Assembly: GCF_011753055.1 (NCBI RefSeq)
Contig: NZ_VWWJ01000002.1
Coordinates: 1-64,000, forward strand
Source of the DNA: Burkholderia sp. Ax-1719
GTDB lineage: Bacteria; Pseudomonadota; Gammaproteobacteria; Burkholderiales; Burkholderiaceae
Direction: 5' to 3'
DNA length: 64,000 nucleotides
Position numbers and translations under genes: made by a program
Notes under the pieces: generated by a model
Seen by the model: the letters and a program-made list of their open reading frames with translations, nothing else
Database searches by the model: none
Told to the model about the DNA's origin: nothing
Shown: piece after piece, positions 36,001 to 44,209 of the stretch
How the letters are laid out: every line of letters begins with the position of its first letter
Numbering within the stretch: position 1 is the stretch's first letter

Positions 36001-36410
36001 TTTGTGATAGTGACCGTGGTGCCGCTGCCCGGCGTGGAGTCGATCGTAAAGGCGTCGCACAGACGCCGCGAGCCGCCCAGCCCGAGCCCCAGCCCGTTGC
36101 CGCTCGTGAAGCCGTCCTGCAAGGCGCGCTCGATATCGGCAATGCCGGGCCCTTGATCGATAAAAGTCAGTTTCAGACCGACGCGCACCCCGTTGCTGAG
36201 CGCTTCGAGCCGCGCTTCACCGCCGCCGCCGTACTGAAGCGTGTTGCGCGCAAGCTCGCTGGCCGCCGTGACGAACTTGGTCTGCTCGATGAGTGAAAAG
36301 CCCAGCGCGATCGCCTGGTCGCGCACGGTCTGCCGCAGCCGGACGATTTCCTCGTCCGAGCGCAGGCTCACTTGCGCGAGCAGCCGGGCGGGAGCGGCGT
36401 TGTCGCTCAT
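35985..36410 (-). CDS. rsbT: RsbT, stressosome switch kinase
   Basis: A 141-aa single GHKL kinase. RsbT phosphorylates RsbR and RsbS in the stressosome and is then released to act downstream. The ATP site is complete: N-box Glu52-x-x-x-Asn56 (AASELARNTLQYGGGG), DQGPGI (85-90) and GNGLGLGLGGSRRL (104-117). ATG at 36410 (MSDNAAP) is chosen over a Met four codons earlier. It follows rsbS by 15 bases. Confidence 0.93.
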   Translation of the reverse strand: MSDNAAPARLLAQVSLRSDEEIVRLRQTVRDQAIALGFSLIEQTKFVTAASELARNTLQYGGGGEARLEALSNGVRVGLKLTFIDQGPGIADIERALQDGFTSGNGLGLGLGGSRRLCDAFTIDSTPGSGTTVTITKWKVR

Positions 36411-36425
36411 GAAGGTGAGCAAGCG

Positions 36426-36782
36426 CTACGCCCGGCGCTGCTTGAGCAGCGCCATGCCTTTTTCGACGTCGAGCGCGGTGCGCACGCCAGTGAGCGTGAG
36501 GCCCAACTCAACCAGGGTAATCGCCACGGACGGCTGCATGCCCACCACGACGGTCTGCGCATCGAGCACCATCGCCATGGCCGCGGTGTTCGAAATCATG
36601 CGGCCGATGAATGAATCGACCACATCAAGCGACGAAATGTCGATCAGCACGCCCTTGGCTGACTCCTTGACGATGCGCGCCGTGAGGTCGTCCTGCAGCG
36701 CGATCGCAAGCCGGTCGTGCATGTCCACCTGGATCGACACGATCAGGCAGTCGCCCAGACGCAGAATCGGAATGCGTTCCAT
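36426..36782 (-). CDS. rsbS: RsbS, STAS-domain stressosome scaffold
   Basis: A 118-aa STAS-domain protein (MERIPILRLGDCLIVSIQVD). In the stressosome RsbS sequesters RsbT until phosphorylated. The phosphorylation serine is present as Ser57 in SSLDVVDSFIGRMISN, corresponding to Ser59 of Bacillus RsbS. It lies 14 bases after rsbR. A longer overlapping frame that runs to 37451 is antisense-like in its first two thirds and is rejected. Confidence 0.94.
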   Translation of the reverse strand: MERIPILRLGDCLIVSIQVDMHDRLAIALQDDLTARIVKESAKGVLIDISSLDVVDSFIGRMISNTAAMAMVLDAQTVVVGMQPSVAITLVELGLTLTGVRTALDVEKGMALLKQRRA

Positions 36783-36796
36783 CGCGGCTCCCGGGC

Positions 36797-37660
36797 TTAG
36801 GCCGTGGCCTTCGGCTTGACGATCGACGAGCCGGTGCGCTGCAACGCAATCACGAAGGCGTCGGCGAGCGTGGACTTGGTGGTGACGTTGGTGAGATCGA
36901 CGCCCAGATGCACGATGGTCTGCGCGATCTGCGGACGGATGCCGCTGATGATGCAATCCGCGCCCATCAGGCGCGCGGCGGCCACGGTCTTGAGCAGATG
37001 CTGGGCGACCAGCGTGTCGACGGTCGGCACGCCGGTGATGTCGATGATCGCGAGGCCCGCGCCCGTATCGACGATCTTCTGCAGCAGGCTTTCCATTACC
37101 ACCTGGGTGCGCGACGAATCGAGCGTGCCGATCAGCGGCAGCGCCAGAATGCCCTCCCACAGCTGCACGACCGGGGTGGACAGCTCCAGCAGTTCCTCCT
37201 GCTGGCGCGCGATGATCGCTTCGCGACTCTTCTGGAAGACCTCGGTGGTGTACAGGCCCAGCTCGTCGATCAACAGATTGATGGCCCAGCTCACCTCCGC
37301 GAGTTCGGCGGGATTCGTGAAGCTTTCGCGCAGGCGCGCGTAGAGCGGCTGCTTGAGCGAGAACACGAAAGTGGCCGTTTCCGCGGGGGTGAAACCCTGG
37401 CGCGCTCGGTGGGCCGACATATCGGCGAGAAGGGCGCGCACCGGTTCCCATTCGGAACGGCTGGCGTCGAGCGTTTCGCAGGTCGCGAGCGTGTCGAGGA
37501 GCAGCTTCAGGAAGGCCGAAAACTGCTCGCGGATTTCGGCCTCCATGGCGAGGCCGCGGCGCAGCGCGATCGGCAGATGCAGGCGGACCCAGTCGGCCAG
37601 CAGGGCGTCGCGATGCTGGTTCAGGACATCCGCGAGACGGGTCCGTTCGGGTGGATTCAT
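36797..37660 (-). CDS. rsbR: RsbR-like stressosome sensor
   Basis: A 287-aa protein: a helical sensor domain (about 1-150) and a C-terminal STAS domain (160-275). Both regulatory threonines of RsbR proteins are present, Thr216 in VPTVDTLVAQHLLKT and Thr248 in GIRPQIAQTIVHLGVD. The N-terminal part does not look like a heme-globin or a PAS domain that I can name, so the signal is unknown. ATG at 37660 has AGGAG upstream. It is the first gene of a seven-gene operon. Confidence 0.94.
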   Translation of the reverse strand: MNPPERTRLADVLNQHRDALLADWVRLHLPIALRRGLAMEAEIREQFSAFLKLLLDTLATCETLDASRSEWEPVRALLADMSAHRARQGFTPAETATFVFSLKQPLYARLRESFTNPAELAEVSWAINLLIDELGLYTTEVFQKSREAIIARQQEELLELSTPVVQLWEGILALPLIGTLDSSRTQVVMESLLQKIVDTGAGLAIIDITGVPTVDTLVAQHLLKTVAAARLMGADCIISGIRPQIAQTIVHLGVDLTNVTTKSTLADAFVIALQRTGSSIVKPKATA

Positions 37661-38061
37661 GCGATCTCCTCTGCGCGGTGACGTTCTGGATTCTGCTCTG
37701 GAGCGATCTCGATTTTCGAGACGGAATCGCTGCACCTTACACCAATGTCGTGATTGAAGCTATTACCCACGCCGAAAAAGATCAGGAACGCGAGAGGCGC
37801 TTTGGTGATGCTTCCGGGCTCTGGTCGCTGCCGTGCAAGTCCTTGTTGGGAAGGGGTTTCACGCTTTTGCACGATGTGCTTGTAGTTTTTACAGGGTCAA
37901 CGATCGGAACGTGGTGTCTGGGGTTTTCGGATTTGCGTGCGGGAGCACACTCTGTCAGGCAGGAAGCGCTCGCGCGTCGGAATTTTTCGTGGCTGGCGAC
38001 GTTGGTACGGAGATTGCTCTAAGTAACCCGCCACACACAAAAACGAGGAGAGGGGTGCCAA
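37661..38061. promoter_or_regulatory. Promoter region of the stressosome operon
   Basis: About 400 bases, less GC-rich than the genes. A 15-bp inverted repeat TCTCGA-TTT-TCGAGA lies at 37707-37721, about 50 bases before rsbR. A 123-codon ORF on the plus strand (37651-38022) begins inside rsbR and has no ribosome site or recognisable product; I do not call it. Confidence 0.45.
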
Positions 38062-38310
38062 ATGAAGATCGATCCGGTTGCACAGGAATCGACGCCGGCG
38101 AGTTTCGCAGGGGCAGCCGCAGGGGTCACGTTAGCAACGCCGCAAGCGCTGGAAGACGAGGTCGCTGGGGAGGAGGGAGGCCTGCGGATACTGTCGAGGT
38201 TGTCGTACTGCGTGGCCTGGCTGTTTGGGCTGGAGGCTTTCTTTATGGAGCCCGAGGCCGCGGCCGGCGCGCAAGCAGTTCAAGGTTTTGAAGGGAGGAG
38301 GCGCGATTGA
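38062..38310 (+). CDS. Small protein of unknown function
   Basis: An 82-aa ORF with a strong purine-rich ribosome site (GAGGAGAGGGG before the ATG). It is Ala/Glu-rich with one hydrophobic patch (YCVAWLFGLEAFF) that could lie on or in a membrane. No family recognised. It stands alone between the stressosome operon (opposite strand) and the MlaC-like gene. Confidence 0.5.
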   Translation: MKIDPVAQESTPASFAGAAAGVTLATPQALEDEVAGEEGGLRILSRLSYCVAWLFGLEAFFMEPEAAAGAQAVQGFEGRRRD

Positions 38311-38617
38311 AGCGCCGGGACGGCTGGCGGGGCGTAATTTTGTTACACCTGCTGGCCGTCACCTGACTGAATGACTGGCGGTTCCCCGCTGCATTGGCCC
38401 GATTGTATGCCGGGTGCCTGTAACAAATTCCCGGCATGTGTAACGTAACGTAACAGCTATTCGAGGCTGTCGCGTGGCGTAACGCCGTGCGTCGTTTCCC
38501 CCTTTATCTTTCATCCGGCCTGAATGGAAAGATCTGGAAGGCGTTGAAATGCGCGCGGCGCGCGAATGCTTTATAAAAGGGGCGAACGTCAGCCTTGAAA
38601 ACCGACCGAGCCCACGC
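38311..38617 (+). promoter_or_regulatory. Promoter region with TGTAAC/GTAAC direct repeats
   Basis: About 307 bases upstream of the MlaC-like gene, with no ORF. TGTAAC occurs at 38419 and again 20 bases later at 38439, where it is followed by two more GTAAC units in register (to 38454). A reverse copy (GTTACA) lies near 38343. Direct repeats of this sort are typical of OmpR/PhoB-type response regulators; which regulator is unknown. Confidence 0.4.
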
Positions 38618-39265
38618 ATGAAGAACTTCCTGAATTCTCTGATTGTCGCCACGCTGCTTACCGCCACCACGGGTTTGCTTGCCCAGAGCGCCAGCGCCGC
38701 GCCGCAGCCCGTCGACCAGTCCGACCCGCAGGCCCTGATCAAGACCGCCACCCAGCAGGTGCTGGACGAAGTCCGCACCCAGTCGATCGCCCCCGACGAC
38801 ATTCCCCGCATTCGCGGCATCGTCGATCGCGACATCCTGCCGTATGTCGACTTCCACCGCACCACGCAACTTTCGATGGGCCGCCACTGGCGCACGGCCA
38901 CGCCCGCGCAGCAGCAACAGGTCATGGAGCAGTTCCAGCTGCTGCTGATCCACCTCTATTCCGGCGCGCTCGCCCAGCTCAAGCCCGATCAGCAGATCGA
39001 ATACTCGCCCATGCGCAACGCCCCGACCGATACGGACGTGGTCGTGCGCACCCTGGCGCAGACGAGCGGCAAGCCCGTCGAGATCGACTACCGGCTCTAC
39101 AAGACGCCGCAGGGCTGGCGGCTCTATGACCTGAACGTGCTGGGCGCGTGGTTGATCCAGACCTACCGCGCGCAGTTCAACGAGAAGATCCAGGAAGGCG
39201 GCGTGGACGGCCTGATCCAGTTCCTGACCGCACGTAACCAGCAACTCGAAACAGGCAAACCCTGA
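38618..39265 (+). CDS. MlaC/Ttg2D-like periplasmic phospholipid-binding protein
   Basis: A 215-aa protein with a signal peptide (LIVATLLTATTGLLAQSASA) and the MlaC fold: DPQALIKTATQQVLDEV, ILPYVDFHRTTQLSMGRHWR, YSGALAQLKPDQQIEY, and VEIDYRLYKTPQGWRLYDLNVLG. MlaC shuttles phospholipids between the outer membrane and the inner-membrane MlaFEDB complex. No other mla gene is nearby, so this is an orphan copy, perhaps a paralogue with its own lipid or stress role. ATG at 38618 gives the signal peptide; the ribosome site is weak. Confidence 0.9.
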   Translation: MKNFLNSLIVATLLTATTGLLAQSASAAPQPVDQSDPQALIKTATQQVLDEVRTQSIAPDDIPRIRGIVDRDILPYVDFHRTTQLSMGRHWRTATPAQQQQVMEQFQLLLIHLYSGALAQLKPDQQIEYSPMRNAPTDTDVVVRTLAQTSGKPVEIDYRLYKTPQGWRLYDLNVLGAWLIQTYRAQFNEKIQEGGVDGLIQFLTARNQQLETGKP

Positions 39266-39486
39266 AACGCAGCCGCCCAACCACTTTCTCTGACGGCGCG
39301 CATGCGATACGCTCGCGCCCGGCATGCCGCTTGCCCTCCACGGCTGACGCCTCGCTTCGTGACTGCATGACTTTGCGAGGCAGGCGGCAGCCGTCGAGCA
39401 GCGCCAGGCTGTGAATACCCGACCGATTTCGCCCGTTGCCGCGCATCGCGCGCAGCGCGCACTACTCTACAAGCAGGTGCGCCCCG

Positions 39487-41487
39487 ATGCGCGAGCCCTA
39501 TCTTCCCCACGAATCCGATGACCGCTCTGGTCGCGATGGCCGCGGCCGCGTTGCCATGAATTTTCCGCTCCCACCCGAGCGGCCCAACGCGGGCCAGGCC
39601 GGATCCGCGCAAGGCGCCGCCGACAGCCGCCGCAATCGCGTGTTCCCGCCGAGCACGCCGACGGTCCACACGCTCGCCTCGGTCATTACCGGCGTGGCGG
39701 TGGTGTGCGGCCTGTACTTTGGCAGCGCGGTGCTGATTCCGATCACGCTGTCGGTGCTGCTGAGCTTTCTGCTTGCGCCGCTCGTCAACGCGTTGCGCCG
39801 GTTGCGCCTGCCGCAGTTCCTGTCGATCCTGATCGCCGTGTTGATGACCGTACTCGCGCTGGCCGGCGTGAGCGCGTTGATCGCCGCGCAGGTCGTGCAG
39901 CTCGCCGCCGATCTGCCGCAATACCAGGAAGCCATCGAACAGAAGATCGAGACGGTGCAGGAAAAAACCGTCGGTCGCGCCGATTCGCTGATGACGCGCG
40001 CCGCCGCGGCCCTGCAGCGCGTGACGCCCACGCCGCCGCCCTCGCCGCCGCAGCCGCGCGGGCGCGCTGCGCGCAACCAGCCGCAGCAGCCGATGCCGGT
40101 GGAAGTCCACACGCCCGCGCCCACGCCGATGCAGCTCGCGCAGAAGGCCTTCGCGCCGGTGATCGCGCCGCTGGAGACCGGCTTTATCGTGCTGGTGGTG
40201 ACGATCTTCATCCTGTTGCAGCGCGAGGACCTGCGCGACCGGCTCATCAGCGTGTTCGGCTCCGACGACCTGCACCGCACCACCACGGCCATCAACGACG
40301 CCTCCGAGCGTCTGTCGCGCTACTTCGTGGCCCAGCTGGGGGTGAACGTGTCAGTGGGCGCGGTGCTCGCGGTGGGGCTGGCGGGCATCGGCGTGCCGGG
40401 GGCGCTGCTGTTCGGCGCGGTGGCGGCGCTGCTGCGCTTCGTGCCGTACATCGGCATCTGGATTGCCGCCGTGATGGCCACGTTGCTGGCCGCCGCGATC
40501 CAGCCGCAATGGACCATGGCGGTGTGGACGCTGATCTTCTTTATCGTCGTCGATGTGGTGGCGGGCCAGTTCGCCGAGCCGATGCTCTATGGCCGCCGTT
40601 CGGGACTCTCGCCGCTCGCGGTGGTGGTGGCCGCGATCTTCTGGAGCTGGCTGTGGGGGCCGATCGGCCTCGTGCTGTCAACGCCGCTCACGCTGTGCAT
40701 CGTCACGCTCGGCCGTTACGTGGATCGCTTGAACTTTTTGACCATCCTGCTGGGCGACCAGCCGGCGCTCACGCCCGCGCAAACCTGCTACCAACGCCTG
40801 CTTGCCGACGATCCGCATGAAGCGCTCTTGCAGGCCGACCGCCTGCTGGTCGATATGCCGCTGATCGACTACTACGAACAGGTGGTGTTCGAGGGCCTGC
40901 GCTTCGCGCGCAACGACGTGCTGCGCGGCGTGCTGCCCGCCGAGCAACTGGCGCGCATCAATCAGGCGCTGCTCGACATCGTCGAAGACCTCGAATCCGT
41001 GGACGATTCGCGCCACACGGCGCGCCGCAAAGGCGAGGACGTTGAGGTGCCAGTCGAAGTGCCGCACGACGGCCGCCTCGTGCTGTGCGTGCCGGGGCGC
41101 GGTGCGTTCGACGAGGTGGTGGCGGCCATCGTTTGCCAGTTGCTGCTGCGCGCGCGCATTCCCTGCACGGCGACCACTTACGACGACGTGCGCAACACCA
41201 AGGCGGGCATGGTGGATGCGCTGGACATCCACGCGATTTGCCTGGTGTCGCTCGACGCCTCGGAATCGCCGCCGTACCTTCGCAACCTGGTGCGGCGTGT
41301 GCGCGAACGCGCGCCGGACATGCCGATCGTCGTCGGCGTGCGCGCGCTGCGTCGCGACGAAGGCATAGGGATCGCGACCAACAACGACACCGCCACGCAT
41401 CTTGCCGCCACGCTGCGCGATCTGGTCGAGGAGTGCGGCGCGGCGATGGTGCGTCAACCGGAGGCTGCGGCGCGACAACGCATGTGA
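39487..41487 (+). CDS. AI-2E family transporter with C-terminal Rossmann-like extension
   Basis: A 666-aa protein. Residues about 55-420 are the AI-2E/PerM exporter domain: paired N-terminal helices (VITGVAVVCGLYFGSAVLIP), a periplasmic-type insert rich in Pro (PTPPPSPPQPRGR), and the C-terminal helices with FVPYIGIWIAAVMAT and GPIGLVLSTPLTLC. About 245 further residues follow, with a helical part and an alpha/beta part (RLVLCVPGRGAFDEVVAAIV ... AICLVSLDASESPPYLRNLV) that resembles a cobalamin-binding-like Rossmann fold but lacks a visible DxHxxG motif. The transported compound is unknown; AI-2 is only the family name. ATG at 39556 is an alternative start. Confidence 0.87.
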   Translation: MREPYLPHESDDRSGRDGRGRVAMNFPLPPERPNAGQAGSAQGAADSRRNRVFPPSTPTVHTLASVITGVAVVCGLYFGSAVLIPITLSVLLSFLLAPLVNALRRLRLPQFLSILIAVLMTVLALAGVSALIAAQVVQLAADLPQYQEAIEQKIETVQEKTVGRADSLMTRAAAALQRVTPTPPPSPPQPRGRAARNQPQQPMPVEVHTPAPTPMQLAQKAFAPVIAPLETGFIVLVVTIFILLQREDLRDRLISVFGSDDLHRTTTAINDASERLSRYFVAQLGVNVSVGAVLAVGLAGIGVPGALLFGAVAALLRFVPYIGIWIAAVMATLLAAAIQPQWTMAVWTLIFFIVVDVVAGQFAEPMLYGRRSGLSPLAVVVAAIFWSWLWGPIGLVLSTPLTLCIVTLGRYVDRLNFLTILLGDQPALTPAQTCYQRLLADDPHEALLQADRLLVDMPLIDYYEQVVFEGLRFARNDVLRGVLPAEQLARINQALLDIVEDLESVDDSRHTARRKGEDVEVPVEVPHDGRLVLCVPGRGAFDEVVAAIVCQLLLRARIPCTATTYDDVRNTKAGMVDALDIHAICLVSLDASESPPYLRNLVRRVRERAPDMPIVVGVRALRRDEGIGIATNNDTATHLAATLRDLVEECGAAMVRQPEAAARQRM

Positions 41488-41601
41488 TGGCGGCGGCGTA
41501 GCGCTCGACGCGGTGAATGTGACAGTCACGTCGGTGTCACATTCAGGCCTGATGATATGCGCCCCTGTGCCCCTGGTTGCGGCATTACTAGGAGACATGA
41601 A

Positions 41602-41841
41602 TTGTTGAGCCCGCACGAGTTCGCCACGCTGATGTTGATCCGCCACGCGCCGGAACAGATCGACATGAACCGTCACGAACTCGATACCCTGCTTGAACGC
41701 CAGCTCGTCGCGCTCGAAACGCGCGCCGAAGGTCACCGCCTGCCGTCGCTCACGACCGCGGGCCACTCGCTGCTCGAAGCGCTCGGCCGCGTCGAGCCCC
41801 TGCGCGTCGCGCACGACGATATGAGTTTTGATACGCATTGA
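41602..41841 (+). CDS. Small conserved-type cytosolic protein
   Basis: A 79-aa ORF (LLSPHEFATLMLIRHAPEQI, then MNRHELDTLLERQLVALE and LTTAGHSLLEALGRV) with a regular helical, winged-helix-like pattern. The start is TTG at 41602, seven bases after GGAG; the ATG just before is in another frame and stops after three codons. No function can be assigned. Confidence 0.6.
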   Translation: MLSPHEFATLMLIRHAPEQIDMNRHELDTLLERQLVALETRAEGHRLPSLTTAGHSLLEALGRVEPLRVAHDDMSFDTH

Positions 41842-41952
41842 TCGGGACCGACGTGAGCACGCATCGAGCGAGTTGCGTGCGAGCGCCAGTAGAATGAGCG
41901 CCTGATCAATTGCGCTGAGCATTCAGCCAGCATTTGGCCATATCGTCCGCCC

Positions 41953-42366
41953 ATGAAACGCTTCGCCGTCGCTTTTTATGCCGCCCTGCTCGCGGCTTCG
42001 CTGAACACCGCCCACGCCGCCGACCTTGATCGCGCCGATCCCGACCGCGCGCAGATCCTTGCAACGGCCCATCGTCAGGATCCCGTCGAAGGCCGCTTTG
42101 TCGTGCTCGATATGTTGAAGGACGGCAATGCCGCCTATCTGTGCGCGGTGGTGCGCGATAAGGATGGCGAACTCGAGCGTACCGATGAGTCTGTCGAGGT
42201 TCACCTGCTTGCTTTCCGCAAGCAGTCGGACGGCTGGAAGGCCAGTGCCGTAACCGGCGTTTTTACCAGCGATCCGCCCAATCCCAAAGACTGTCTGCTG
42301 GAAGGTCACATCATCAAGACACGCGCCGATATCGACGCATTCGTGAAGCTCGTGAACCGTCCCTGA
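41953..42366 (+). CDS. Secreted small protein of unknown function
   Basis: A 137-aa protein with a signal peptide (FAVAFYAALLAASLNTAHA-ADL) and a mature domain of alternating strands (GRFVVLDMLKDGNAAYLCAVVRD, GWKASAVTGVF) with two Cys residues. Periplasmic localisation is likely; the family is not recognised. Confidence 0.7.
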   Translation: MKRFAVAFYAALLAASLNTAHAADLDRADPDRAQILATAHRQDPVEGRFVVLDMLKDGNAAYLCAVVRDKDGELERTDESVEVHLLAFRKQSDGWKASAVTGVFTSDPPNPKDCLLEGHIIKTRADIDAFVKLVNRP

Positions 42367-42409
42367 AACTGGATGCGCGCGCACCCATTTCTCTCACGCC
42401 CCACGCCCC

Positions 42410-42439
42410 AAAAAAATCGCCGGCGGTTGCCCGCCGGCG
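42410..42439 (-). terminator. Rho-independent terminator (minus strand)
   Basis: Stem CGCCGGCGG / CCGCCGGCG with a four-base loop; on the minus strand it is followed by ATTTTTTT. It lies downstream of the aldehyde dehydrogenase gene and probably ends its transcript. Confidence 0.8.
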
Positions 42440-42699
42440 TTCAAGACTTCGACTCTGCATGGTCCCAGAATGAACGGGGACAGGGTATGGTGCGCGGCGC
42501 ACAGACCGGCAAGTCAGTCGATCCGCTGCCGTGCTCCATAAGCTGATTAACGGTCAACTCGCGAAAAGGTTGAATGCGGAAAAACCCGCTCGCTCGTCAA
42601 CCCTGGTCGAACCGTCATCGGTAAAAAAGACCTTCTGGCAAGGCGTAAAACGTTTCCACGTTGTCTTCTCGCTGTTTCAACGCCTTGCGCGACGCTGCG
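42440..42699. other. Long 3' untranslated region or remnant
   Basis: About 260 bases between the terminator and the aldehyde dehydrogenase stop. Short ORFs on the plus strand are antisense to the gene end and not convincing. I see no defined element. Confidence 0.4.
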
Positions 42700-44100
42700 T
42701 TAGCGGCGATCCACCCACACCGTCTGGATGTTGCAGAACTCGTGCATCCCGAAGCTGGACAACTCGCGCCCGAAGCCGCTCTTCTTTACGCCGCCGACGG
42801 TCACGCGCGGGTCGGTTGCCACATCACCGTTGATGAAGACCGCGCCCGTGTCCATCTGCGCGGCCAGTGCATTCGCGCGCTCGACGTCGCCTGACCAGAT
42901 CGTGCCGCCCAGACCGAACTCGCTATCGTTGGCCATGTCGACGGCGTGCTGCGCGTCGCGCGCCACGATGATTGCCGCGACCGGTCCGAACAGCTCTTCC
43001 TTGAACGCGGTCATGCCCGGACGCACGTCGGCGAGAATCGTCGGCGCGTAGTAGTTGCCCGCGCCTTCGATCTTGTTGCCGCCGATCACGAGGCGTGCGC
43101 CTTCGGCGATCGAACGCTCGACCTGGTTGTGCAACTCGTCGCGCAGGTCGTAGCGCGCCATCGGGCCGATAAAGGTGCTGTCCTCGCGCGGCGAACCGAT
43201 GCGCAGCGCCTTCACGGCTTCGACAAAACGCGTTTCGAATTCGGCGGCGATGCTTTCCTCGACGATCAGGCGCTTGGCGGCCAGGCACACCTGGCCCGTA
43301 TTACCGTAGCGGCCCAGCACGGCGGAGCGCACGGCCTCGTCCAGATCGGCGTCGGCGAGCACGATGAAGGCATCCGAGCCGCCCAGTTCCAGCACGCACT
43401 TCTTGAGCGCCGCACCCGCCAGCGCGGCGATGGCCGAACCGGCGCGCACGCTGCCCGTGACCGCGACGGCGGCGATGCGCGCATCGGCGATCACCGGTGC
43501 GACGCGCTCGGGCGGCAGGTTCAGCACTTCGAACGCACCTTCGGGCAGATCGGTAGCCGCGAGCGCATCGCGCAGCAGGTAGGCGCTGCCCATCACGTTC
43601 GGCGCGTGCTTGAGTACGTAGGTATTGCCCGCGAGCAGCATGCTCACCGCGCCGCGCAGGACTTGCCAGATCGGGAAGTTCCACGGCATGACCGCGAGGA
43701 TCGGGCCGAGCGGGCGGAATTCCTGGCGCGCGACGCCGCTCAGCACCGGCGCATTCAGGGGCGCGAGCATCGCCGGGCCGTTTTCGGCATACCACTCGGC
43801 GAGCGCCGCGCACTTTTCGACTTCGCCGCGCGCCTGGGCAACCGGCTTGCCCATTTCGTCGGCCATCATCGTGGCGAAGGCCTGCTTGCGCTCGCGCAGC
43901 ACATGCGCGAGCTGCACCAGCACGGCGGCGCGTTGCGCGACGGGCGTGTCGCGCCAGACGCGCGCGGCGCTGGCGGTGCGCACCAGCGCGGCTTCCACGG
44001 CGACTTCGCTGTCGAACGCATAGGTGGCGAGGATTTCGCCGTTGGCGGGGTTGCGCGAGACGGCGCCGATGGTGCCGATGGTGTCGTTTGTCGTGGTCAT
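42700..44100 (-). CDS. NAD(P)-dependent aldehyde dehydrogenase, succinate-semialdehyde type
   Basis: A 466-aa enzyme of the ALDH superfamily, closest in style to the short succinate-semialdehyde dehydrogenases (Sad/GabD2 group): MPWNFPIWQVLRGAVSMLLAG, general base Glu238 (VLELGGSDAF), catalytic Cys272 (NTGQVCLAAKR), and the end motif VKKSGFGRELSSFGMHEFCN. The start is ATG at 44100 (MTTTNDT). It is divergent from a LysR gene 109 bases away, which probably regulates it. The substrate is likely a short dicarboxylic semialdehyde (family inference). Confidence 0.9.
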   Translation of the reverse strand: MTTTNDTIGTIGAVSRNPANGEILATYAFDSEVAVEAALVRTASAARVWRDTPVAQRAAVLVQLAHVLRERKQAFATMMADEMGKPVAQARGEVEKCAALAEWYAENGPAMLAPLNAPVLSGVARQEFRPLGPILAVMPWNFPIWQVLRGAVSMLLAGNTYVLKHAPNVMGSAYLLRDALAATDLPEGAFEVLNLPPERVAPVIADARIAAVAVTGSVRAGSAIAALAGAALKKCVLELGGSDAFIVLADADLDEAVRSAVLGRYGNTGQVCLAAKRLIVEESIAAEFETRFVEAVKALRIGSPREDSTFIGPMARYDLRDELHNQVERSIAEGARLVIGGNKIEGAGNYYAPTILADVRPGMTAFKEELFGPVAAIIVARDAQHAVDMANDSEFGLGGTIWSGDVERANALAAQMDTGAVFINGDVATDPRVTVGGVKKSGFGRELSSFGMHEFCNIQTVWVDRR

Positions 44101-44209
44101 GCTGGGCTCCTCAAAGGAAACGCGATGATGAATGAGCCACAGCATACGATCTGGCAATCCTCAGTGAAAGTGAATAATATTGAATAAATTGTTCTCTCGG
44201 AGTGAGGAA

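Noticed and set aside
37651..38022. 123-codon plus-strand ORF upstream of rsbR
   Set aside because: It starts inside rsbR, lacks a ribosome site and has no recognisable pattern.
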